In this document: piece after piece, positions 1 to 9,842 of the stretch
How positions within the stretch are numbered: position 1 is the first letter of the stretch
How the letters are laid out: each line of letters begins with the position of its first letter
Origin: Zygnema cylindricum
Lineage: Eukaryota; Streptophyta; Zygnematophyceae; Zygnematales; Zygnemataceae
Direction of reading: 5' to 3'
DNA length: 64,000 nucleotides
Assembly: GCA_037447655.1 (NCBI GenBank)
Contig: JBBHKE010000440.1
Span: forward strand, 140,934 to 204,933
Translations under genes and position numbers: made by a program
The notes under the pieces: generated by a model
Seen by the model: the letters and a program-made list of their open reading frames with translations, nothing else
Told to the model about the DNA's origin: nothing
Database searches by the model: none

Positions 1-535
1 TCTGTTCCGGGTTTTCTGGAACTGTCTTTTGGTGTTGGACCCCATCTTCCCTCAGAAAATCCTCAAACTGGTTAGAAGTATACTCTCCACCATTGTCACT
101 CCTTATTCTCTTGATTGGAGTTTCATGGAGTTTTTCGCTCCATGCTTTATATTGTCTAAAACAATCCTGAGCTTCGGACTTGTTTTTCAAAAAATACACT
201 CGGGAATACCGAGACCAATCATCAGTGATAGTCATCATAAATCTCTTCCCCCCCGGTGAGGGCACTTTAGCCGGTCCCCAAATATCTGTGTGTACTAGAT
301 CTAGAATTTTTTCTCCCTTATAGGTGGTTGTTTTAGGAAAGGGTAATCTGTGTGTTTTACCTTGAGCACATCCACTACAATCACTTATATTATCATTCTC
401 ACTGAACTTAATCCCTTCCACCACTCCCATCTTTTTCATCTCTCTTAACTTGTCTAGATTCACATGCCCAAGCCTCTTATGCCACATCATAATATCATGA
501 ACACCAGCATAATAAAATTTATTCGTTTCATTACT
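1..535 (-). pseudogene. A1 integrase, N-terminal and core part
   Basis: Translated on the minus strand, this gives the copia integrase zinc-binding pattern (HKRLGHVNLDKL, then CSGCAQGK). It continues with the HTDIWGP block carrying the first catalytic Asp and the SDNGGEYTS block carrying the second. The catalytic Glu region begins near position 1 and is cut by the window edge. In this part the frame is cleaner than in A2, where stops interrupt the same blocks. Integrase inserts the cDNA into host DNA. Family assignment is secure; activity cannot be judged from a fragment. Confidence 0.85.
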
Positions 536-1255
536 TTAAACCAGCCTAAACATCCCATGGCTACCTTTTTCAGCAATGAAATAGACATCCTCCTCAAAAC
601 TAGCAGTAAAGACTCCTTCCCTAGTACTAGTAAAAAAAGCCTTATCATCTAATACGGATGTAGAGATGAGGTTTTTGTTCAGCTCTAGAATAAACAATAC
701 ATCGGAGAATGTTACTATGGATGTCTTTCCTTCTACTAGCACTTTCAAATCTACTGATCCCACAACAGTAGTGGTGACTATCCTCCCATCACTGTACGCT
801 ATCTCTACGGTGGGAATCTTTCTTATCTTAGTGAACAGGTGCCTATCCTTACACATGTGCATGGAGGCACCTGAATCTACAATCTAGCCTGCTTCACCTT
901 TTAATCCACCGTAAGCACATTTCTTCCTTCGTTGTATTTCGACCTCGTTTTTCACCTCCAACTCCTCATCTAAAAGGAGCTCATCGTCCTTGTCCTCAGA
1001 TTCCGCCTCATGTACCTGTGTCATAAGGGCCTTTTTCTTTCCTATTGGGGTACCACCGGTCTGCCCCTCCTTTAATCGAAGCTCGGTTAGCTTAGTGCAC
1101 ACTGCCATATAGTGCCCAGGTTTCTTACAAAAATAACATAAACCTTTGGGAGCCCTTGGTCCGAACTCGTCGGTGTGATTTTTATGCTCCCTCCCCCCAT
1201 AGTTTCCGACTTGTTTCCGGGAATCCTTGTTCCTCCAATCGGTCGCAGTTGCCAA
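536..1255 (-). pseudogene. A1 nucleocapsid zinc knuckle and aspartic protease
   Basis: The upstream part contains a retroviral-type CCHC knuckle (CYFCKKPGHYMAVC) followed by an acidic linker. The protease motif IVDSGAS follows at about 870. One in-frame TAG at 884-886 replaces the Trp that precedes this motif in A2 (GWIVDSGAS), so gag and protease are split by a single nonsense change. The two halves are otherwise in the same frame. The knuckle would bind RNA, and the protease would cut the Gag-Pol precursor. Confidence 0.85.
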
Positions 1256-2010
1256 GGCTTGGCCACTTTTCCTCCCCTTCGGATCTCAATCGTATTCTCC
1301 CGAACGAGAATCATCCCTACCACTGAGTTCCATATCCACCTTGAGTCCAGCAAGTCCTGCACACGGTTGACTATGTTCTCGAACTCATCGGGTAACTTCA
1401 TCTGTAAACAGTTAACCTTTTCTTTTTCACTAAAATCTTTTCCCGCACTCTCTAGCTCCATGAAGAGTGTAGCAAGCTTATTGCAAAAATCCAACATCTT
1501 CCCCCCTTTGTATACATACTCGTTAACTTTCTGATCAGCCAACTATTGTTGCTGAATCGTACCACTTCGGTACATCTCTATGAGAGCCATCCAAAGATCG
1601 AATGCCCTTTCTACCTGCAAATGAGGACATGCAAGTCCTTGAGTGAGATGGCATAGGATGAAGTGCTTTGCCGCCATATTGTTGAAGTCTTAGGTTTCAG
1701 TATTATTCTCCTCGTTCCTCGGAATAGGTGACATGAATGCGAAACCAGTTGTTATTGGTGTGGTCGCCTCCTTCTCCTTTCCTTTGTCCACCACCTCTCC
1801 TTCTTTTGTTTCCTCCGTTGAATGTGGATCTTCTTTTCTGGTGAATCTCCTTCCTCCAAACCATGGAGGAATTCCAAGACTTGATGGACGCCCCAACCAT
1901 CCACTCACTATCCCCCAAAACCGTTTTTCGCATAGAGCTCCTATCATCATACTTTCCCAGTATATGAAGCCAGTTCCATTAAAGATTGGTACTCTAGAGG
2001 GTGGGCCCAT
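1087..2010 (-). pseudogene. A1 gag
   Basis: Copia-type Gag that begins MGPPSRVP with the ATG inside the primer-binding site, followed by the conserved FNGTGFIYW block of the capsid N-terminus. The middle contains the LADQKVNEYVYKGG and MKLPDEFENI blocks shared with A2, C and D. It is spread over at least three frames, with breaks near 1690, 1550 and 1255. Gag would form the virus-like particle that packages the RNA. Read as a pseudogene because no single long frame survives. Confidence 0.85.
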
Positions 2011-2014
2011 AACG
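2003..2014 (-). promoter_or_regulatory. A1 primer-binding site (half-tRNA iMet type, one mismatch)
   Basis: Directly inside the LTR end, the minus strand reads CGTTATGGGCCC. All other family A-D copies read GGTTATGGGCCC, which is complementary to the anticodon arm of initiator tRNA-Met rather than to its 3' CCA end. The ATG is the gag start codon. Confidence 0.8.
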
Positions 2015-3067
2015 TGAAACTCTGAGACCTCCATAAGTCCTCAGAGTGGACAGCTTCCAAGAAGCCTCTAGGATAACTCTTACCCCTTTGTGTTCCAGCA
2101 AAAATAACTGTCACCCTGGCAGGAAATAACTCTGACCAACTTTACCCTTGTGAAGGCAAGACTCCCGTGAGTCGATAGCAAAAAGAATCTTTGAATTTGC
2201 TCCCCTGAGCAGTAAGTTATAGAGGGTCAAAGTTGACCTTTTGTACAGAAGCTCTTTGGGAGAGAGGGTCCTATCTTCTAATTTTTCTAAGTCCTATCTC
2301 TCTCACAGACTGTATCTACTGATGTACGGAGCCAATCAATTTACAGTTCCGTACACAAAAGTATAGTTGTCGGTGTACTTTCTGTACGGACAATGTACGA
2401 CATGACCTAAATGTCGACACGTCGTATGTCCGGATTCGCTCCCTTAATCCTCGGAGATGCCGCGATCCAATGTTATTCCGCCACGTGTCATCCGATGTGG
2501 CGATGACCACAAACCGCTGAAATCCTCTTCCGCGATCTCGACGTTAATTCCAGCCATCCGATTAAATTCACATTTAATCGTAGCCGTAATAAATACATGC
2601 GCGGTATTTGTTTCATTAAGAAATAAATGCGCGGCATTAGTTTCTTATCCGTAACGTAATCCGTACTTTTACATTACTAGATCTATGTATCCCGTAAATA
2701 GTTACAGTTAAATGAATTATCCTACCTGGTAATGTTTAATTAAACATCAAACCATATCATACGTAACAATAGTTAAAGACATAACGGCTAAGGCTACCGG
2801 CTACCGGCTGTCTACCATCCGGTAGGTACCAGGATCAAATCTTGTCGCCGCCACAAACCTTTTAGTAAATAAACCCCTAACTAATATATATTTTCCCGTA
2901 AACCTATGGATAGCCTAGGTAGCCATGGCTCTAGCTCCTTCTCCAATTTCTCAGTGACTGCGACAAGTTTGAGAGTTGGAGAGAGAAGTTAGAGGTAGAC
3001 TGCCTCGGCTTCTTTCTTATTTCTATTCAAACTTACAAAATACTTTAAAAGACCATTAATTTCTACA
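2015..3067 (-). repeat. A1 5' LTR (family A), 1053 bp
   Basis: On the minus strand it starts TGTAGAAATTAATGG and ends GAGTTTCA, giving the TG...CA ends of an LTR. It matches the A2 3' LTR at 20063-21086 throughout. It contains many GTAC-rich stretches and a G-box inverted repeat at 2480-2501. A degraded tRNA-like stretch near 2785-2860 lies at the position equivalent to the one in LTR B. Confidence 0.9.
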
Positions 3068-3978
3068 CTTTTAGCATAGCTGCGGAGAAAATCATCGAAA
3101 GACTTGTCCTAAGAACCAAAAATCTCCGATGCAAATAGGACAAACTAGTTCGCCGCGTCTTGGTGAGCGTAATCCCTTTCCTTAGAAGCCGATGCGTCTC
3201 GAGCCGCCACACCCGTATGTAGAGCCGCGCGAGAAGAAATGTGGGTCCCAGTCGGATCAGTAAGGACCACATCACCCAAGGTCCGCCCAGTCCCGTGGAG
3301 GAAAACCAAGTCAACCCAAGGACTTCAAAGACCACTAGATTGGGAACGAGGAGGTAAGATATGAGAAACTTCTTGCTTCACAGTATAGCCTGCTTTGACG
3401 CCAATCGCAACTATCACATCTCGAACCAAATCATGCGCGACTGTACGTTTACCCCCCCGTGAGCAATGAAGTAAATGGATGCCGTCAGAGTCAATAGGTT
3501 GGTTGCAAACGCCCTTGGGGCACCCAAGAAGCGGGGGGTGAGGCAAACCCAATCAAAGGCGGATAGCAAAGGTAAACTGGTCAGACGTTAGACGAAGTGT
3601 TGAAAAAATGGGTGTTGCTTGTAACCACGCACCATCCACTGGCCCAGAACACGAGCGTAAACGATCACGCGATTGAGCTGAAGGTAACGCGTTTAATAGA
3701 TCATGGAATTGAGCGGCTGCCAGCTGCTCGGATATGTGTTGTTGTAAATGGTAGTTATTGTTGGCAATAAGAGACGGAAAGGGTGGCGCTTGGTTTCTGG
3801 CATCAAGAGGAAGGAGTGCACGAGCAAAGAGAAGAGCGTGATGTAAAGGAAAAAGATTGGCCTCAACTTTAGGGATGGCTTGGGCTAGAATATGAACATC
3901 ATTTGCGATAAAACGGGAAGTGATGGCGGGCGCCACCAAGGCCCAACTACCCAAATAAGCCGTTGGAGCAACTCGAGC
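3068..3978 (-). pseudogene. LINE1 RT tail, CCHC knuckle and restriction-like endonuclease
   Basis: Below 3552 the translation shows CPKGVC...DSDGIHLLHC, the Cys-Cys-His-Cys knuckle that precedes the endonuclease in RLE-type elements, followed by GG.R..HDLVRD. After a frameshift near 3325, the frame covering about 3300-3120 reads DLVF..GTGRTLGDVVLTDPT and then KERDYA. This resembles the catalytic D...V.T...K..Y region of these endonucleases. In-frame stops lie at 3979, 3553 and about 3125. The A1 LTR truncates the C-terminus. The endonuclease would nick the target DNA to prime reverse transcription. Confidence 0.7.
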
Positions 3979-4853
3979 CTACGGTATCAAACCTAAACCC
4001 CCGTTGGAAATTGGAAGGCTAACCTGACGGCGTGCAAACGAGCCCTCTGGCGGTTCAAAAATCCCATGCCTAACAAGGTGATAGAGAACACTAAAAAGTT
4101 GATCGTCGAACTCCTTTAGAGGGGACAAAAGTTGAGCAGTTGGTGGTAATGTCCGAGCGAGATAGAGAGGACGTTGAGCAAAATAACGAGTGAGGATTTG
4201 AAATGGCACCTGGGAGTCGGAGAGCTTAAGAAGGTCATCAGAGTGCGAGAGGTCCTCCAACAAAGCATGAGTGACAACTTGGTTCACAAAAGATGGGCCA
4301 CTAATAGGAGAACCTAAAGCTTTAATACCATCCGTCAAAGATGCAATTCGAAAACCCACAGCAACAGGAAAGTCTGAAGGTAAGCCTTGCGAGCACCAAG
4401 CCACACATTTAGATGGCTTAACTAACAAACCAATTCGATGAAGTTGCCCCGCAAAATGGGAAAATGCAGATAAAACTTGGTCACGAGGGCCCACAATATG
4501 AGTATCATCGCGATGGAAGGGAATAACCAACCAGGGAAAGTCGTAGCAGAGTCGTGTAAAGCTTCAAGGTGAGCTAATGCAAAAAGGGGGGCCCCCAAAT
4601 GATCACCTTGGCGGGTGGGAGTCGCAGACTCCAAAGTGGCAACCTCACCAAAGGGACCACCTAGAGGAAAGATGAGGGAGCTCGGGCGAGAATAAAATGC
4701 ACAAACAAAAGGGAAAATCTGGTTGATAGGAGATGGAGCATGCCTCAATTCTCAAAATATAGCATCACGGTTGACATTGTTAAAGGCGTTAGCAACATCT
4801 ACCTGGAGGACCACCCAATCCGGATGGAGATCCAAAACAGCTCGAAGACCATG
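3979..4853 (-). pseudogene. LINE1 reverse transcriptase, core and thumb
   Basis: Starts just inside element C with HGLRAVLDLHPDW and then DVANAFNNVNR, which is RT motif A. Next come RQGDHLGAPLFALAHL (motif B) and DDTHIVGP (motif C, with the usual Ala before DD replaced by Arg). The conserved GLGF-like and LP.SNGGLGL blocks follow. A TGA at about 4752 separates motif A from motif B, and a frameshift lies near 4500. It continues directly from the 9108-9842 part once element C and one target-site copy are removed. Confidence 0.85.
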
Positions 4854-4858
4854 AACAA
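4854..4858. repeat. Left target-site duplication of element C (AACAA)
   Basis: AACAA precedes the left LTR edge and is repeated exactly at 9103-9107 after the right edge. A 5-bp duplication is the normal signature of LTR-element integration. Confidence 0.95.
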
Positions 4859-6033
4859 TGAAACTCTGAGACCTCCATTGGCCCTCAGAGTATGCAGATC
4901 CAAAAGAAGCTAATCTAGATAGTGCCGACTCCAAGTTAATATAAACCCAAGTGACTGACCCCTTGACAGTCAGAACCCCAATATAGATTCACCCCTGTGA
5001 AATAACACTTTCTGTGTGCTCAGTTCCACCACAGAATGCAAAGTTAGAATATGAGATTTGGACACATTCACCCACTTTGACTTTCCCTTAGAAATACAGC
5101 CACCCTGGCAGACAAAAACTCTGACCGACTACACCCCTGTGTAGCCTAGACTCCCCTGAGTCCGCAGCAAAAAGAATCACTGAAAATGGTCAAGTAAATT
5201 GATAGTTATGGCTGGCCAAAGTTTGCCATTTATACAGAGTGCTCTCTGGGAGAGGCAGCTGCCTACCCAAAATTTTCTAAGTCCTATTCCCTCTCTAAAA
5301 CTCTATCTACTGAAGTACGGCACCAATCAAATTACTGTATCGTACAGAAAAGTACAGGTGCCGGTGTACTTTCTGTACGGCCGTTGTACGACATGGCCAA
5401 AATGTCGACACGTGTCAAATCAGGATTAGTTCCTGTAATCTCCGGAATTCCCGTAATCCAATGTTATTACGCCACGTGTTATCTGACGTGGCAAAGACCG
5501 TAAAACGCCAAAAGTACATTTCCGTGATCGCGGCGCCTATCGCGGCCGTCCGATCAAAACCGGCTATAATCCTAGCCGCTGAAATTCGACGCGCGGTATT
5601 CGTTTCGCTATCGAAACAAATGCGCGGTATCCGTTCTGTCCCCATACCGTACTTCGTACTAAATCAAACTGTATCTATGTACAAAGTATCTATAAGCCGT
5701 TAAACGGATTTATCTACATACAAAGATTTATATATTTATCAAACCTTATATATCGTAATATCATTCTTAGACTTAACGGCTAGAGCTAACGGCTAATGCC
5801 GATTGACGGAAGGCAAGTACCAGTATCAATTCTTGCGTCCGGCAGCCTACTTTTGGTAAGTCTAATTCTCCCCCTGTCTTCTCTAGAGAGCCTAGGCAGC
5901 CATGGCTCTAGCTCCCTATCCAGCCTTCAGTGACTACAACAAGTGTGGGGGCTTGGATAGGGGAGTTAGAGGCAGACCGCCTCAGCTCTTTTTCTATCCT
6001 AATACAGACCTAGAAAATACCCAAATATCAACA
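4859..6033 (-). repeat. Element C 3' LTR, 1175 bp
   Basis: TG...CA ends, and nearly identical to 7928-9102. A perfect inverted repeat GCCACGT...ACGTGGC lies at 5471-5492 with a G-box (CACGTG) in its left arm. The short frames found inside it (for example 5199-5429 and 5461-5703) recur in the other LTR and are not genes. Confidence 0.95.
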
Positions 6034-6043
6034 CTCCCCTTAT
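6034..6043 (-). promoter_or_regulatory. Element C polypurine tract
   Basis: Reads AATAAGGGGAG on the minus strand and directly abuts the 3' LTR. This is the expected plus-strand primer of reverse transcription. The same tract precedes the LTRs in array D. Confidence 0.85.
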
Positions 6044-6051
6044 TTTCTAGT

Positions 6052-7923
6052 CTATTTTCTTTCAACTTCCACAAACAAGTAAACAAACACCCCCTCCTTT
6101 TTTTTTTTTTTCCTTTTCTTTTTCCTTTTTTCTTTTCCTTTCATAAAACTTAAGTATTTAACACAGTGCATTAAATGAACTGAAATGATAATTGCATCAC
6201 ACATTTTATTTAACATCCCTTTTTCCATAAATCCGAGCAAAGATTTTATCCACTTCATCACTCTTTCATCCACACACAAACCGATTTCCCTCTTGCGATC
6301 CAAACAGCCAGCCCCATTTTCAATCTGCAACATACACCCTGATGCTAACCCTTTTACAGGCACATCTTCACAAGTGACGTCACACCAAGTAGTGATGTCA
6401 AATCCATCCACCCCCAAATATTCCCAAAAAACACTAGTCCCCACTAAGTTCCTCATAAGATCTACATCTTCCGTAATCATATTTTTATCCATGATAATTA
6501 CCCCATTTTCTGAACTTCCCTCACTGTCTCCCATGGAATTCTTTCCACTATCACTTTCTATTTTAATTCCCAATAAATATTTCTCTTCTCCCCTATCTTT
6601 TAAAACCCCCTCTAGAATTAATTCTCCCCTTTCCTCGGAATCCGTTGAAGTCTCCCTTTCCGACCAGTTTTCTGTTTCCAAAATATTTATGAAACTATCC
6701 TCAATATTTTGAACTTCTTCAAGTATCTCCTCTCTCTTTACTTCCCTTATACCTCCAAAAGCACACTGTTGCCTTCGTCCTATTTCTGTGTACTTTTCTC
6801 TCTTCCCCATTCTACCGATGTGAAGAAGCTCCAATTTTTCTTCATCCTCTTTCTCCTCTTCCTCTTCGTCCTCCTCATCCACATTCCAACTTCTAAGTTT
6901 TTCCAAACAAGGGCATTCCTCCATATAATGACCCGGTTCCCTACAAAAGAAGCAAACCCCTTTTTTCAAAGCTCCCGTGCCTTTTCCTCTCCCTCTCTTT
7001 CCACCAAAGTTCCGATAAGGTTTACCTTTGTCTTTCTTTCTCTCATCACGCTTCCGCTCATCACCACCGTTCTTCTCATCACGCTTCCGCTCGTCACCGC
7101 CGTTCCTCTCATCACGATTCCGCCAATCACCACCAGCTGAAAATGCATTGACCCTGTCCTTTCCCCTACGAAGCTCCAAAGTGCTTTCCCTCACAAGAAT
7201 TACCCCCATGGTAAAGCTCCAAGTCCATGAGGAGCCATCCATTGCCTGCATACGACAAATTATGTTTTCGTACTCATCTGGGAGTTTCATAATTAGTGTA
7301 TTAATCTTACTCTCCTCAGATTCTACATATCCCGCACTAGTAAGCTCAACATATAACGCAGCAATATCATTACAAAACTCTATCATGCTACCGCCTTTAT
7401 AAACGTAGGCATCTATTTCTTGTTTTACTAATTGCTGCCTCTGAATAGTCTCACTCTTATAAATCTGAGTTAGTGCTTCCCATATCTCCGAAGACTTGGT
7501 TAGACTTAAAAGAGTGATAGCTATCGACTTAGACACATATCTAAGTATGAGATGTTTTGCTATAGTGTTTTTGTATTCCTATATTTTCCTGTCATTTTCT
7601 TCAGTTTTAATCCCTACATGTGGTACCATAGCTGAGAGCCTAGCTCCCCTCACCATAGGTGTCCCTTTTTCCTTCTCCCCTATTTCCCCATCCACGGAAA
7701 GGTTTTTCCCTTCACCTTCCGTTGCATCTGAACTCCGGGTGATATTCTGGACAGTCTTAGATGATTCTCCGTAGTAAGCTCCTCCAAAGCTAGGTGGCGG
7801 ACATCTCACTTGTCCCGCAACAATTCCCCATAAGTGCTTCTCGAAAAGCAATCCCTCTATTGTAAACGCCCAATACGTGAAGCCTGTTCCATCAAACATA
7901 GGCACCCTAGATGGTGGGCCCAT
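6052..7923 (-). pseudogene. Element C Gag fused to an RNase H/RT tail (one nonsense codon)
   Basis: The frame starts at the PBS-embedded ATG (MGPPSRVPMFDGTGF) and runs almost to the PPT. A single TAG near 7579 breaks it, where the D copies have Trp (IWEYKN). Reading on, it shows the capsid blocks LVKQEIDAYVYKGG and MKLPDEYENI, a basic repeat region rich in RDERNGGDERK, and the CCHC knuckle CFFCREPGHYMEEC. After an acidic run it reads RRQQCAFGG, the point where protease begins in A2. Instead it jumps to EEKYLLGIKIES (end of RT) and then TTWCDVTCEDVPVKGLASG (degenerate RNase H). It ends in a Lys-rich tail. A fusion Gag acting in trans is inferred. Confidence 0.88.
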
Positions 7924-7927
7924 AACC
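7916..7927 (-). promoter_or_regulatory. Element C primer-binding site (half-tRNA iMet)
   Basis: GGTTATGGGCCC on the minus strand abuts the 5' LTR end TTTCA. It is complementary to the initiator tRNA-Met anticodon loop and stem, and its ATG (7923-7921) starts gag. Confidence 0.88.
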
Positions 7928-9102
7928 TGAAACTCTGAGACCTCCATTGGCCCTCAGAGTATGCAGATCCAAAAGAAGCTAATCTAGATAGTGCCGACTC
8001 CAAGTTAATATAAACCCAAGTGACTAACCCCTTGACAGTCAGAACCCCAATATAGATTCACCCCTGTGAAATAACACTTTCTGTGTGCTCAGTTCCACCA
8101 CAGAATGCAAAGTTAGAATATGAGATTTGGACACATTCACCCACTTTGACTTTCCCTTAGAAATACAGCCACCCTGGCAGACAAAAACTCTGACCGACTA
8201 CACCCCTGTGTAGCCTAGACTCCCCTGAGTCCGCAGCAAAAAGAATCACTGAAAATGGTCAAGTAAATTGATAGTTATGGCTGGCCAAAGTTTGCCATTT
8301 ATACAGAGTGCTCTCTGGGAGAGGCAGCTGCCTACCCAAAATTTTCTAAGTCCTATTCCCTCTCTAAAACTCTATCTACTGAAGTACGGCACCAATCAAA
8401 TTACTGTATCGTACAGAAAAGTACAGGTGCCGGTGTACTTTCTGTACGGCCGTTGTACGACATGGCCAAAATGTCGACACGTGTCAAATCAGGATTAGTT
8501 CCTGTAATCTCCGGAATTCCCGTAATCCAATGTTATTACGCCACGTGTTATCTGACGTGGCAAAGACCGTAAAACGCCAAAAGTACATTTCCGTGATCGC
8601 GGCGCCTATCGCGGCCGTCCGATCAAAACCGGCTATAATCCTAGCCGCTGAAATTCGACGCGCGGTATTCGTTTCGCTATCGAAACAAATGCGCGGTATC
8701 CGTTCTGTCCCCATACCGTACTTCGTACTAAATCAAACTGTATCTATGTACAAAGTATCTATAAGCCGTTAAACGGATTTATCTACATACAAAGATTTAT
8801 ATATTTATCAAACCTTATATATCGTAATATCATTCTTAGACTTAACGGCTAGAGCTAACGGCTAATGCCGATTGACGGACGGCAGGTACTAGTATCAATT
8901 CCTGCGTCCGGCAGCCTACTTTTGGTAAGTCTAATTCTCCCCCTGTCTTCTCTAGAGAGCCTAGGCAGCCATGGCTCTAGCTCCCTATCCAGCCTTCAGT
9001 GACTACAACAAGTGTGGGGGCTTGGATAGGGGAGTTAGAGGCAGACCGCCTCAGCTCTTTTTCTATCCTAATACAGACCTAGAAAATACCCAAATATCAA
9101 CA
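7928..9102 (-). repeat. Element C 5' LTR, 1175 bp
   Basis: Starts TGTTGATATTTGGG on the minus strand and ends GAGTTTCA. It has the same length as the 3' LTR. Its few differences include changes at about 8030 and a small cluster near 8880-8905. The G-box inverted repeat lies at 8540-8561. Confidence 0.95.
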
Positions 9103-9107
9103 AACAA
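9103..9107. repeat. Right target-site duplication of element C (AACAA)
   Basis: Exact partner of 4854-4858. Removing the element and one copy rejoins the LINE1 RT frame: CEAVV is followed by HGLRAVLD. Confidence 0.95.
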
Positions 9108-9151
9108 CCGCCTCACAACCCCTCTTTGTAGCAACGCCAAACTGGTGCGGT

Positions 9152-9440
9152 AAGAAATGGTCATAGAAAGCCCCATTGGAGTTGAATACATATCGCGCGA
9201 GAGACTAAACGGTATAACACTTCACCGATAGCAATTGGGTGAATTCCTCCAGCAGGCTTAGAAACAGCGACAAGGCGAGCCGCAGACAGAAGGGCGGTGA
9301 GAAATGGTCATGGAAAGCCCCATTGGAGTTGAATACACATCGCGCGAGCGACTAAACGGTATAACACTTCACCGATAGCAATTGGGCGAATTCCTCTAGC
9401 AGGCTTAGAAACAGCCACAAGGCGAGCCGCAGACAAAAGG
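9152..9440. repeat. Two-copy 147-bp tandem duplication inside LINE1 RT
   Basis: GAAATGGTCAT recurs at 9154 and 9301, followed by about 140 nearly identical bases. The copies differ by a few substitutions, so the duplication is not brand new. It repeats the RT motif RPIAIGEVLYRL. Confidence 0.9.
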
Positions 9441-9485
9441 GGTACAACAGTGTGAGGAACATGTCCTCGAGCCATCTTTGAAGCC

Positions 9486-9590
9486 ACCTTAAAAAGAAGA
9501 TCGAAACCTTGCGAAAGGGCACCTTAAAAAGAAGATCGAAACCTTGCGAAAGGGCACCTTAAAAAGAAGATCGAAACCTTGCCAAAGGGT
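9486..9590. repeat. Three-copy 35-bp tandem repeat inside LINE1 RT
   Basis: ACCTTAAAAAGAAGATCG recurs at 9486, 9521 and 9556. The third copy has one substitution (TTGCC for TTGCG). The period of 35 disrupts the coding frame. Confidence 0.95.
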
Positions 9591-9842
9591 GTCAGGAGGA
9601 AAAACGTCACGCAGGAGTTTGTACACCATCCCAGATGGGCCCGCTGCAGAAAGATGAGGTGACCGAAGCAAAGTTGTAGTAAATGCTTCCCGCTCCAAGT
9701 CGAACGATTCAAGAGGATCATAGACTTCCACAAAAGGGAGGAGTTTTTCAGGGGCAGGAGGATGTCACAAACGCAAAGCCTCAACCGGTACCTCGGAAGA
9801 CAGAGATGGTTGGAAAGGTTGAAGAGCACGAGTAGCCCAAGA

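Larger units (their letters stand above)
1..3067 (-). mobile_element. Copia element A1, 5' part (truncated by window edge)
   Basis: Minus-strand Ty1/copia retrotransposon. From high to low coordinates it shows a 5' LTR, a primer-binding site, gag, a CCHC nucleocapsid, aspartic protease and the start of integrase; the rest lies outside the window. It sits in the endonuclease end of LINE1, whose frame resumes immediately beyond the LTR edge at 3068. Its protein sequence and LTR closely match element A2 (12733-21086), so both belong to family A. Several stops and frameshifts show it is not intact. The 3' LTR and the partner target-site duplication cannot be seen. Confidence 0.9.
4859..9102 (-). 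mobile_element. Element C: non-autonomous gag-only copia retrotransposon, 4244 bp
   Basis: Complete element with two 1175-bp LTRs, PBS, one long gag-derived reading frame, PPT and perfect 5-bp target-site duplications. By eye I count about five substitutions between the LTRs, so the insertion is recent compared with the decayed LINE1 it interrupts. The internal region (6034-7927) lacks protease, integrase and the RT active site, but keeps a remnant of the RT/RNase H tail fused to gag. It fits the class known as TR-GAG elements, which depend on enzymes supplied by relatives. Confidence 0.93.
9108..9842 (-). pseudogene. LINE1 reverse transcriptase, N-terminal part with internal duplications
   Basis: Contains SAAGPSGMVYKLLRDVF, the typical start of RT in this element group, and further on KPARGIRPIAIGEVLYRLVAR and QFGVATKRGCEAVV. 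Two tandem duplications break it. A segment of about 147 bp including the RPIAIGEVLYRL motif is present twice (9152-9440), and a 35-bp unit is present three times (9486-9590). Neither length is compatible with a normal RT. A stop near 9843 and frameshifts confirm decay. Confidence 0.8.

Noticed and set aside
5199-5703. Small frames in element C LTRs (repeated at 8268-8772) as genes
   Set aside because: They recur in both LTRs and overlap on opposite strands; there is no protein similarity and the LTR is regulatory sequence.
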